The position numbers were made by a program, and so were the translations under genes. From assembly GCA_035461345.1 (NCBI GenBank), contig DATHVJ010000079.1:1-16377 (forward strand): 16,377 nucleotides of DNA, written 5' to 3'. Shown one piece after another: positions 7,144-13,443 of the stretch. The number at the start of each line of letters is the position of its first letter. Position 1 is the first letter of the stretch. The notes under the pieces are model-generated. The model ran no database searches, was not told where the DNA came from, and saw only the letters and a list, made by a program, of their open reading frames with translations. Source of the DNA: DASPWW01 sp035461345. Lineage in GTDB: Bacteria; Actinomycetota; Thermoleophilia; Solirubrobacterales; 70-9.

Positions 7144-7485
7144 GTGGCGAGGATCTCCGAATACGAGTTCGGACACGTCGTCGTCGAGGGCGAGCGGCAC
7201 TCCCGCGACCTGATCGTGCTGCTTGGCCGGGTGGTGCCCGACTGGTGGCGCCGGGACGGCCACTTGCTCGTGCTCGACGATCTCGACGAGGTGCTCGACG
7301 AGCTCCCCGCGCGGCTGATCGTCGGCTGCGGCGCGCACGGCCGGCTTCGTCCTCATCCGTCGGTGATCGAGGCGCTCGCGGAGCGGGGGGTCGAGGTCGA
7401 GGCGGTCCCCACCGACGAGGCGGTGCGGCGCTACGGGCGGTACGACCCCGCGCGAACCGCGGCGGCGCTCCATCTCACCTGCTAG
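7144..7485 (+). CDS. Mth938-domain (DUF498/AAMDC-like) protein
   Basis: 113-aa protein that matches the Mth938/DUF498 family over its whole length. It opens with RISEYEFGHVVVEGERHSRDLIVL, followed by VPDWWRRDGHLLVLDDLDEVL. LIVGCGAHGRL, then PTDEAVRRYGRYDP and the family-typical ending AALHLTC complete it. Members form a small alpha/beta fold related to NDUFAF3 and human AAMDC; their bacterial role is not established. The GTG at 7144 fits the family N-terminus, while longer in-frame starts add unrelated residues. CapA begins 4 nt after the stop, so the two are probably cotranscribed from the SigB-type promoter upstream. Confidence 0.85.
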   Translation: MARISEYEFGHVVVEGERHSRDLIVLLGRVVPDWWRRDGHLLVLDDLDEVLDELPARLIVGCGAHGRLRPHPSVIEALAERGVEVEAVPTDEAVRRYGRYDPARTAAALHLTC

Positions 7486-7489
7486 CGCA

Positions 7490-8473
7490 GTGGCCTCGGC
7501 GACGATCGGGGTGCTGGGTGACGTGATGCTCGGGCGCGCGGTCGCCGAGGCGCTCGATCGGGTGCCGCCGCAGGACGTGTGGGCCGACGAGGTGCGCGAG
7601 ATCGCCGCCGGGTGCGACGCGGTCGTGTGCAACCTCGAGTGCTGCGTGTCGGCCCGCGGGACGCCGACTGAGCGCATCGCGGGCAAGCCGTTCTTCTTCC
7701 GTGCCCCTCCGGCGGCGATCGACTCGCTGAGGGCGATCGGGGTCGCGGCGGTCGGGCTGGCGAACAACCACGCGCTCGACTACGAGACCGAGGCGCTCCT
7801 CGACACCCTGGAGGCGGTGCGCGGCGCAGGCATCGCGCTGACCGGCGCGGGGCTCGACGAGTCCGACGCGCGGCGGGGCGTCGCGATCGACGCCGGGGAT
7901 GCGCGGATCGGGCTCGTCGCCGTCTCAGACCACCCGGCAGAGTTCGCGGCGGCGAGCGAAGCTCCCGGAATCGCCCACGCGGATCTGCGGCGCGGCGCTC
8001 CCAACTGGCTTGTCGACGAGATCGGGCGGCTGCGCGCCGCGTGCGACGCGGTGATCGCGTTCCCCCACTGGGGGCCGAACATGACTACCGCGCCGGCGGG
8101 ATGGCAGCGGGCGGTCGCCGAGCGGATGCACGAGGCCGGCGCCGACGCGGTCGCCGGACACTCGGCGCACGTCTTCCACGGCGTCGGGTGGTCGTCGCGG
8201 GGGCCGGCGATGTTCGACCTCGGCGACGCCCTCGACGACTACGCGGTCGACGCCGCGCTCCGCAACGACCTCGGGGTGATGGCCGTGTGGCGGCCGGGGG
8301 GCGGCGACGCGGAGCTCGAGCTGGTCGGCCTGGCGCTCGACTTCTGCCACAGCCGGCTCGCCGAGGGCGCCGACGCGGAGTGGATCGCGGCGAGGCTGAA
8401 GCGGGCGTGCGCCGAGCTGGGGACCGGCGTCGAGCGCGCCGGCGAGCAGCGGTTCGTGGTCCGGCCCGCCTAG
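7490..8473 (+). CDS. CapA-family (PGA_cap) metallophosphatase-like protein
   Basis: 327-aa protein of the CapA/PgsA family, a calcineurin-like metallophosphatase fold often annotated as poly-gamma-glutamate capsule synthesis. Motifs in order are GDVMLGR (10-16), CNLE (47-50), GLANNHALDY (89-98), AFPHWGPN (190-197) and AGHSAHVFHGV (222-232). These supply the Asp, Asn and His metal ligands. The GTG at 7490 is 4 nt after the Mth938 gene. No signal peptide or N-terminal anchor is visible, unlike membrane-bound PgsA. With no capB/capC partners nearby, a role in polyglutamate capsule is doubtful; an intracellular hydrolase is as likely. The stop overlaps that of the convergent DUF488 gene (CTAG). 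Confidence 0.88.
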   Translation: MASATIGVLGDVMLGRAVAEALDRVPPQDVWADEVREIAAGCDAVVCNLECCVSARGTPTERIAGKPFFFRAPPAAIDSLRAIGVAAVGLANNHALDYETEALLDTLEAVRGAGIALTGAGLDESDARRGVAIDAGDARIGLVAVSDHPAEFAAASEAPGIAHADLRRGAPNWLVDEIGRLRAACDAVIAFPHWGPNMTTAPAGWQRAVAERMHEAGADAVAGHSAHVFHGVGWSSRGPAMFDLGDALDDYAVDAALRNDLGVMAVWRPGGGDAELELVGLALDFCHSRLAEGADAEWIAARLKRACAELGTGVERAGEQRFVVRPA

Positions 8474-9003
8474 ACCAGCGATCCCTGGCCGGGGTAGGTG
8501 ATCGTCTCCCCCTCGACAACCGCGAACGGGGTGGGTCGGTGGCGCTCGAGCCGGCCGTCCGGCATCACGTGGGCGACGTCCCACTCGCGCGCGAGCAGCG
8601 CGTCGGCGATCAGCTGGCGATGGCAGCGCCACCACGGGCCCTCCGCACACATGAACGCACTGCGTCGCTCGCGGCCGAGGCGCTCGAGCTCCGCGAGCGC
8701 GGAGCGGAACTCCTCGCTCGCCATGTGGTCGGCGTAGCCGCGGAAGCCTGCGACGCGCCAGCCGATGTTGGGGGTGTCGGCGCGGGCCTTGCGGCGGCCG
8801 CCGAGCGCGTCGCCGAGCTCCGCGTACTCGATCCCCGCCGCAGGGAGCGACTCGGAGAGCGCGCTGGCGTTGAAGTGAGGGAGGCGCCGCGACGACGGGT
8901 AGCGGCGCACGTCGGCGACGGCCTCGATGCGGTGCCGCCGCAGCAGCGCGAGGAACTCCTCGGCCGAGTGCGTGGAGTGCCCGATCGTGTGGATCTCGCT
9001 CAC
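8470..9003 (-). CDS. DUF488 family protein
   Basis: 177-aa protein with the full DUF488 pattern. TIGHSTHSAEEFLALL comes near the N-terminus, then VADVRRYPSSRRLPHFN (30-45) and IEYAELGDALGGRR. The conserved cysteine block CAEGPWWRCHRQLIADALL follows at about 118-136. The biochemical function of DUF488 is unknown; the paired CxE...CHR motif suggests a catalytic or metal site (inference). The GTG start at 9003 overlaps the stop of the FAH-family gene by 4 bases (GTGA), so the two form a coupled operon. The stop is shared with CapA across CTAG at 8470-8473. Confidence 0.88.
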   Translation of the reverse strand: MSEIHTIGHSTHSAEEFLALLRRHRIEAVADVRRYPSSRRLPHFNASALSESLPAAGIEYAELGDALGGRRKARADTPNIGWRVAGFRGYADHMASEEFRSALAELERLGRERRSAFMCAEGPWWRCHRQLIADALLAREWDVAHVMPDGRLERHRPTPFAVVEGETITYPGQGSLV

Positions 9004-9865
9004 GCGAGCCGGGTTTCCAGCCGGCCGAGGGTGGGCGAAACGATCGAGATCTTGTCGCCCGGCTTCAGCCACACGCGCGGCTTGCGGACGCTGCCGACGC
9101 CGGCCGGCGTGCCGGTGGCGACGATGTCGCCCGGCTCCAGGGTCATCAGCCGCGACAGGCGCGAGACAAGCTCGGGGATGCCGAACACGAGGTCGGAGGT
9201 GGAGGCGTCCTGCATCGTCTCGCCGTTCAGGGTCAGCTCGATCTCGATCGCGTCGTGGGGGCCGGCGTCGTCGGGGGTGACGAGCGCCGGGCCGCACGGG
9301 GCGGAGCCGTCGAACACCTTGCCCGGCATCCACTGCGGGGTGGCGAACTGGAGGTCGCGGGCCGAGAGGTCGTTGAGCAGCGTGTAGCCGGCGACGTGGT
9401 CGAGGGCGTCGCCGCCGGCGACGTCGCCCGCCGGCGGCCGACGACGAACGCGACCTCGGCCTCGTAGTCGACCTTCTCGCTGGCGTCTGGGAGCGCGACC
9501 TCGGCGCCGGGCGGGGCGAGCGCGTTGCGGAACTTGGCGAAGAACGTGGGGCTGTCGGGCGGCTCGAGACCGGCCTCGGCGGCGTGCGAACGGTAGTTAA
9601 GCCCCATGCAGACGATCTTGTCCGGGTCGGGAATCGGGGGCCCGAGGGCGAGCCCGTCGAGCGGCCGGCGCTCGCGGGTGTCGGCGTCGGCGAGGGCGCC
9701 GTCGAGGTCGGCGAGGAGGTCCTCCGCGAGCAACCGGCGGACGGTGGGCGGGCCGCCGTCAATGTCGGTGCGGCCGGCAAGCGCGTCCCATGCGTCGAGG
9801 ACGCGCCCGTCCTGGAGCACCCCCGCCCGCGCCCCCCGATCGGAGAGGTAGGTGACGATCCGCAT
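9000..9865 (-). pseudogene. Fumarylacetoacetate hydrolase (FAH) family protein, frameshifted (missing one base)
   Basis: FAH-fold hydrolase/isomerase of the FAHD1/HpaG type, which cleaves or isomerises beta-keto acids using a divalent metal held by Glu, Glu and Asp. The frame starting with ATG at 9865 gives MRIVTYLSDRGARAGVLQDG, then KIVCMGLNYRSHAAE, PTFFAKFRNAL and VDYEAEVAFVVGRR. It then goes out of frame at about 9428-9436. Restoring one G there continues as AGDVAGGDALDHVAGYTLLN and DLSARDLQFATPQWMPGKVF. It goes on through ETMQDASTSDLVFGIPELVSRLSRLMTLEPGDIVATGTPAGVG to the stop at 9000. The repaired protein is about 288 aa, a normal length with all metal ligands. The single lesion in a GC-rich stretch could be a sequencing error. 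Substrate not determinable. Confidence 0.8.
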
Positions 9866-9925
9866 CGCGGCCCAGCGTAACGAGCGCCTAGAATCTCCCG
9901 CGCGGGCCTCGCGCTCGCCACATAC

Positions 9926-10002
<77 letters not shown>

Positions 10003-10118
10003 AGACGTTTCCCCTGCACAGTCTGCGGTTTCGTGGCCGGGGGAACGGCGGACAGCCCCTGCTGCCGTGGCCCGCTAATGGCCTAAACGTCTGCGAGGCG
10101 CGGGACCGAAAAAGGTCC
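10003..10118. repeat. Inverted repeat and small hairpin just inside the island's left end
   Basis: AGACGTTT (10003-10010) begins right after the 44-bp repeat and is matched by its reverse complement AAACGTCT at 10085-10092. A 5-bp hairpin GGACC-GAAAAA-GGTCC follows at 10103-10118. Paired sites close to an att core are where recombinase or accessory-factor binding sites usually lie, but an 8-bp match at this distance could be chance. Confidence 0.3.
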
Positions 10119-10193
10119 ACTTCCATCGGCGGCTAGAGGTAACGTGCGGGCCGTCGCGGTATTGATGGGGTAAAGCCAACACAGGAGGACGCT

Positions 10194-10259
10194 ATGTACA
10201 TCGGCGGCGGAGTGCTGCTCATCATCGTCATCATCCTGTTGATCATCCTTCTGACCTGA
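10194..10259 (+). CDS. 21-residue hydrophobic membrane mini-peptide
   Basis: A tiny ORF with a perfect Shine-Dalgarno (AGGAGG, 10183-10188, 5 nt before the ATG). The peptide starts MYIGGG, continues with 14 consecutive Val/Leu/Ile residues and ends in Thr, then TGA. It is essentially one transmembrane segment with a Gly hinge and no charged residues. GGGGTAAAG at 10167-10175 looks like a SigB-type -10 (compare GGGTAA at 7043), but no GTTT box lies at the right distance. Small hydrophobic proteins of this style occur in actinobacteria without assigned function. I infer a membrane stress or type-I-toxin-like role only from composition. The strong ribosome site is the main support. Confidence 0.6.
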   Translation: MYIGGGVLLIIVIILLIILLT

Positions 10260-10267
10260 TGCCAGGC

Positions 10268-10426
10268 TCAAGTTGACTCGTTCGCCGGGGCTGGGATCAC
10301 TGCGGCGATGTCGCCGCGCGCGGCGTCGATCACGTCGATCGCGCCGTGGATCTCGTCAAGCGTCAGGCTAGGTTCCGCGGGCGTCGCTCCCGGGTCCTCC
10401 GGCTCCGGTCCCGGGTCCTGCTCAGC
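10268..10426 (-). pseudogene. Coding-like remnant, 52 codons, no start codon
   Basis: The minus-strand frame is open from just after an in-frame TGA (10427-10429) to the TGA at 10268. It reads an acidic Pro-rich stretch (DPGPEPEDPG) and then LTLDEIHGAIDVIDAARGD and IAAVIPAPANEST, with helix-like periodicity and high GC at third codon positions. No ATG, GTG or TTG lies near its beginning, so it looks like the C-terminal part of a truncated or frameshifted gene. Family not recognised. Confidence 0.25.
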
Positions 10427-10522
10427 TCAAGCGTGTGTCCGCTGCCGGTATCGCTGGCCCGCCGAAATGCGACAGAGTGTGCCGAGGCTAAGTATCAGTT
10501 GCTTTAACGCCACCGCAGCGAT

Positions 10523-10549
10523 GTTTGCGGGCTGCCGCGGCGGGGGTAG
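10523..10549 (+). promoter_or_regulatory. SigB/SigF-type promoter of the island membrane operon
   Basis: GTTTGC (10523-10528), 15-nt spacer, GGGTAG (10544-10549). The -35 box and spacer length are the same as in the rsbV promoter at 5138-5164. It lies about 90 nt before the ATG of the TM_helix gene and would link the island cargo to the chromosomal stress sigma factor encoded about 7 kb away. Confidence 0.6.
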
Positions 10550-10639
10550 TTCACCGCCAACGATGGATCGGTCCCCGACTGCCCAGATCCGTCACTTGGC
10601 ACATCGCGGACCGGGCAAGTCCGAACCAGGAGGAGAGGG

Positions 10640-11464
10640 ATGCAGCTTCCGCTGGCGGTAAGCATCGGCGACAGCCTGCAGGGTGCGTTTGACGCGTTCT
10701 TCGAGTTCGTTCCCAACCTGATTGCCTTCGTGGTGATCTTGGTGATCGGCTACTTCGTGGCCAAGATCGTCGCGGCGATCGCCCGCAAGGTATTGGAGAA
10801 GCTCGGGCTGGACAAGGCGCTACACGAAAGCGACGCGCGCCAGTATGTGGAGCGCGTCATGCCCGACGCGAGTCCCTCCAGCTGGATCGGCCGTCTGGTG
10901 TTCTGGTTGATATTCGTGTTCTTCTTCGTGGCGGCCGTGGGCGCGCTTCAGATTCCCGCGGTGACCACGTTCATGAACCAGGTCCTCGCGTACCTGCCGA
11001 ACGTGATCGCGGCGATCGTGATCTTCGTGGCCGCTGCGGCGATTGCCGGAGCGGTGGCCGGAGGCGTCGCGAAGCTGATGGGAGATACCCCAACCGGGAA
11101 GGTTGTGGCCACGGCCGTTCCCGCCGCAGTCATGACGATCGCCTTCTTCATGATCCTCGAGCAGCTTCAGATCGCTCCCGAGATCGTGCGGATCGCCTTT
11201 GCGGCAACCATGTTCTCGCTGGGGCTCGGCCTCGCCCTAGCCTTCGGGCTCGGCGGCCGAAGCGTCGCGGAGCGCATGCTTGAAGACGCCTATCAGAAGG
11301 GCCGCGAGCAGAAGCAGCAGGTCAAGGAGGACGTCGAGAAGGCACGGGCTCGCGGCGAGGAAAGGGTCGAGGAGGGCAAGGAGAAGGTCGGGCCCGACCA
11401 GCCCGAGCCGCCACCGGGAGGGCCCGCGCCAGCTGGTCCCAGCGGGGCCTATCGCCAGCCGTAG
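10640..11464 (+). CDS. TM_helix-repeat (CmpX/MscS-like) membrane protein
   Basis: 274-aa integral membrane protein with five likely transmembrane segments (about 24-45, 82-102, 116-144, 155-173 and 183-204). It shows the 'conserved TM helix' pattern of the CmpX/mechanosensitive-channel-like family: FVPNLIAFVVILVIGYFVAK, LPNVIAAIVIFVAAAAIAG and LALAFGLGGRSVAERML. The beta-domain of true MscS channels is absent. Instead a charged, probably coiled-coil tail (about 211-250) and a Pro/Gly-rich end follow. The start is fixed by AGGAGGAG 5 nt before the ATG. The PRC-barrel gene starts 10 nt after its stop, so the two are an operon. A role in envelope or osmotic stress is inferred from family and promoter type; channel activity is not proven. 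Confidence 0.82.
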   Translation: MQLPLAVSIGDSLQGAFDAFFEFVPNLIAFVVILVIGYFVAKIVAAIARKVLEKLGLDKALHESDARQYVERVMPDASPSSWIGRLVFWLIFVFFFVAAVGALQIPAVTTFMNQVLAYLPNVIAAIVIFVAAAAIAGAVAGGVAKLMGDTPTGKVVATAVPAAVMTIAFFMILEQLQIAPEIVRIAFAATMFSLGLGLALAFGLGGRSVAERMLEDAYQKGREQKQQVKEDVEKARARGEERVEEGKEKVGPDQPEPPPGGPAPAGPSGAYRQP

Positions 11465-11474
11465 GAGGGGCGAA

Positions 11475-11864
11475 ATGGGCGAGTTCTCGAGCGCGTACGA
11501 GTGGGAGGGTCGTACCGTCGTCGACGCCGACGGTGAAAAGATCGGCAAGATCGAGGCCATCTACCTCGAGTACGACGGCCGCACGCCAGCGTGGGCGCTC
11601 GTAAACACCGGCCTGTTCGGATCGAAGTCCTCGTTCGTCCCGCTTGTGGACGCCGCACCGGTGCACGAGGACGTAGAGGTCTCAGTCAGCAAGGACCAGG
11701 TCGCGGATGCGCCGAGAGTGGACGCCGACGAGGCACTCTCGGCCGACGAGGAGGTTGAGCTCTATCGCCACTACGACATCGATTACACGGCGGTGCGCGA
11801 TCGGCTCGGCGAGACCGCAGTGGACGTGATCCTCTCTCGGAGGTTGGCACGAGCACCGGGGTGA
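11475..11864 (+). CDS. PRC-barrel domain protein
   Basis: 129-aa protein with an N-terminal PRC-barrel (about 9-75): WEGRTVVDADGEKIGKIEAIY, then LEYDGRTPAWALVNTGLFG, SKSSFVPLVDA and VEVSVSKDQV. A conserved tail, ADEALSADEEVELYRHYDIDY, is seen in many actinobacterial PRC-barrel stress proteins. PRC barrels mediate protein-protein contacts in RNA processing and photosynthetic reaction centres; the role of this stand-alone form is not known. AGGAGGGG lies 4 nt before the ATG. It is the second gene of the operon under the SigB-type promoter. Confidence 0.85.
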   Translation: MGEFSSAYEWEGRTVVDADGEKIGKIEAIYLEYDGRTPAWALVNTGLFGSKSSFVPLVDAAPVHEDVEVSVSKDQVADAPRVDADEALSADEEVELYRHYDIDYTAVRDRLGETAVDVILSRRLARAPG

Positions 11865-11897
11865 TCGTCGCAACCGTCACGCGCGTCGCGACGAGCA

Positions 11898-12038
11898 TCA
11901 CGTCCTCGCCTCCTCGGCCTCGCGCGCATCGGCGAGAATCGCCTCCCACCTCGCCGCGCTCTCCCGAAGCTCGGCGACCGCCCCGGCCAGGGCGCGGTCG
12001 TTCTCGTCCCTCTTCGAGTTGCATGTCGTACGGAACAT
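11898..12038 (-). CDS. Small acidic/basic helical protein, 46 aa, unrecognised
   Basis: Begins MFRTTCNSKRDENDRALAG, continues VAELRESAARWEAILADARE and ends AEEART: one long amphipathic helix typical of a short coiled coil. Third codon positions are GC-rich, as in the real genes around it. The same frame is open upstream (HIYPGRHAIYREH precedes the ATG) back to a TAG near 12117 but offers no earlier start. The real N-terminus may therefore be longer if a non-standard start is used, or the gene may be a truncated remnant. No Shine-Dalgarno. Divergent from the next ORF, with a CRP-like palindrome between them. Family unknown. Confidence 0.4.
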   Translation of the reverse strand: MFRTTCNSKRDENDRALAGAVAELRESAARWEAILADAREAEEART

Positions 12039-12123
12039 GTGTTCGCGGTAGATAGCGTGCCGGCCCGGATAGATGTGGGGGCGCGAGGGCGCCCGCCGAC
12101 GATCCGCACCGACGGTCTAGTCG

Positions 12124-12139
12124 CGTGAGCTAACTCACA
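12124..12139. promoter_or_regulatory. CRP-like operator palindrome
   Basis: CGTGAGCTAACTCACA matches the CRP-family consensus TGTGA-N6-TCACA at nine of ten positions. It sits between two divergent small ORFs, 7 nt before the GTG at 12146, where a regulator could control one or both. The match is by eye. Confidence 0.4.
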
Positions 12140-12145
12140 CCCAGC

Positions 12146-12397
12146 GTGAGCAGCTCGGACTACACTGCCGCAGCAATGGACAAGGCGTGGGGAAGAATCG
12201 ATGAGGCCCTGCGCCGCGAGGCAGCCAAGAGCAGGGCGAAGGTTGACGCCGTGCTTGGACCGCCACCGCGCCGCCCGCGCCCCGAGGAGCCGGACGAACG
12301 CCGTCGCAGTGGCCCGGTAGTGGCCCAGACGTCCCCGCCGCGCGACGCGCGGCGGCCCGATCCGGCGCCCCCGGAGGGCCCGCAACGCGCGTCCTAG
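12146..12397 (+). CDS. Small hypothetical protein, helical N-terminus and Pro/Arg-rich tail
   Basis: 83 aa from GTG at 12146, or 73 aa from the ATG at 12176; neither start has a clear ribosome site. From the ATG it reads MDKAWGRIDEALRREAAKSR, an amphipathic helix, then AKVDAVLGPPPRRPRPEEPDE and a disordered Pro/Arg-rich tail ending GPQRAS. Codon use is like its neighbours. Not recognised as a family. It is the last ORF before the right-hand att-like repeat. Confidence 0.45.
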   Translation: MSSSDYTAAAMDKAWGRIDEALRREAAKSRAKVDAVLGPPPRRPRPEEPDERRRSGPVVAQTSPPRDARRPDPAPPEGPQRAS

Positions 12398-12447
12398 AGC
12401 GGGATTCGTAGTCCTTCGTCCTCCCGCGGCGCCCCCGCCGACACGGT

Positions 12448-12491
<44 letters not shown>

Positions 12492-12645
12492 TTCTGCTTC
12501 TCCTCCATCCGCCTCGGTTCGGGCAGTTCGGGCCGCCCTCATTTGCCCCGACTCGGGGCCCGAAGTTGACCACCGTCTTCGTGGCTCGCGGGGTACACCC
12601 GCGGTCAAGCTCGTTCGCCCGCCTGCTCCACGTCCGGAGGTCTGA

Positions 12646-12726
12646 ATGATGGTTCCGTCACGGGTTAAGAAGAAGGCGCGAGGTTTCGCCAGCGTGATCC
12701 GGAGGCACCAGCCGGTACGGCATTAG
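12646..12726 (+). CDS. Tiny basic peptide, 26 aa, unrecognised
   Basis: Two ATGs in a row at 12646 are preceded by GGAGG (12636-12640) at 5 nt, which is good ribosome-site spacing. The peptide reads MMVPSRVKKKARGFASVIRR and ends HQPVRH, strongly cationic with no acidic residues. It lies just outside the right end of the island. It could be a real small protein, a leader, or chance. A function cannot be inferred. Confidence 0.35.
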   Translation: MMVPSRVKKKARGFASVIRRHQPVRH

Positions 12727-12808
12727 CGGATCTGCCGCCCGCTGCTGCTCTGGGCGGGTCTCGCTCCCCGCAACGCGCAACGACGGTTTCGGAGAGGCGG
12801 AGTGGCCA

Positions 12809-12835
12809 GGGCCCTGACGGACGTCGCCAGGGCCC
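12809..12835. terminator. GC-rich hairpin downstream of DUF7144 gene
   Basis: GGGCCCTG (12809-12816) and CAGGGCCC (12828-12835) form an 8-bp stem with an 11-nt loop; the same bases also make a direct repeat of GCCAGGGCCC. It lies 24 nt beyond the stop of the minus-strand DUF7144 gene, so it fits a terminator without a U-tract. Confidence 0.4.
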
Positions 12836-12848
12836 CGGCACGCGGGCT

Positions 12849-12866
12849 CGGTCTAGATCTAGACCG
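12849..12866. repeat. 18-bp perfect palindrome spanning the DUF7144 stop codon
   Basis: CGGTCTAGATCTAGACCG is its own reverse complement and contains two TCTAGA units sharing a centre. The TAG of the minus-strand gene (12859-12861) lies inside it. It could be a stem for termination or a protein-binding site. CTAG is usually scarce in bacterial DNA, so two copies in 18 bp stand out. Confidence 0.6.
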
Positions 12867-13263
12867 GCTCCCCCCAGCGGACGGTCAGGTGGTAGATGAT
12901 CAGGACCGCGAGGATGATCACGATCAACGACCAGATCGGGAACGCGGTCACGATGCCGATCTGTGCGACGGCCGCGAGCGCCGCCAGGAAGACACCGGTC
13001 CAACGGGCCCACTCCTGCGCGGCGAACAGCCCGAAGCCCACCAGGACCTGAATCGCGCCGAGGATCAGCGCCGCCCACCCCCACGCCGTGAGATCGACGA
13101 TGATCACGCCCTCGCCGCCGACGATCAGGTTCTCGTCCTCGAGGATCGCTCCGAGCCCCCAGAACAGGTTCAGGAAGCCGAGGACGACGAGGATCATCCC
13201 GGCGAACACGGCCCATCCGGTCGGGCCGCCGGCCCTCCTCCTCGTCGTATCAGGACTTGCCAT
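12859..13263 (-). CDS. DUF7144-type four-helix membrane protein
   Basis: 134-aa membrane protein. A basic start (TTRRRAGG) leads to four hydrophobic segments at about 16-40, 58-80, 88-108 and 109-126. The pattern GWAVFAGMILVVLGFLNLFWG, then DLTAWGWAALILGAIQVLVG, FGLFAAQEWAR and FPIWSLIVIILAVLIIYHL is that of the actinobacterial DUF7144 family, whose function is unknown. The start is fixed by AAAGGAG 5 nt before the ATG. It is divergent from the methyltransferase gene across 180 bp. The stop codon lies in a perfect palindrome, with a second hairpin beyond it. Confidence 0.85.
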   Translation of the reverse strand: MASPDTTRRRAGGPTGWAVFAGMILVVLGFLNLFWGLGAILEDENLIVGGEGVIIVDLTAWGWAALILGAIQVLVGFGLFAAQEWARWTGVFLAALAAVAQIGIVTAFPIWSLIVIILAVLIIYHLTVRWGEPV

Positions 13264-13443
13264 AGGTACTCCTTTCGCTTCGTCGCTGGATGCAGGGGCG
13301 AACATCTCGCTTCTCACACCGCGAAGCTTCAGCGGGTTCTTCGGATTCGCACTCAGTAGTTCCCCGCAGGCGGCGCGCGCGATCGAGCCCCTTCGACCTC
13401 GTCCTCGACCCGCTACGTTGCGCGAAGCGAGCGAGGAGGCGAG

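Larger units (their letters stand above)
10260..10639. other. 380-nt gap between mini-peptide and membrane gene
   Basis: No complete gene is convincing here. It holds a minus-strand coding-like remnant at 10268-10426, a patch of lower GC around 10440-10520, a SigB-type promoter at 10523-10549 and the Shine-Dalgarno of the next gene. An open plus-strand frame beginning at 10308 lacks a ribosome site and has implausible composition, so it is not called. Confidence 0.5.

Noticed and set aside
10168..10173. GGGTAA before the mini-peptide as a full SigB-type promoter
   Set aside because: The -10-like box is good but no GTTT element is at the right distance; mentioned only within the gene entry.
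10083..10271. Minus-strand frame with an Asp-rich run
   Set aside because: It is the antisense of the hydrophobic mini-peptide's Val/Leu/Ile codons.
13392..13419. TTCGAC-N16-TACGTT before the methyltransferase as a sigma-70 promoter
   Set aside because: The match is too loose in a GC-rich background to report as a feature.
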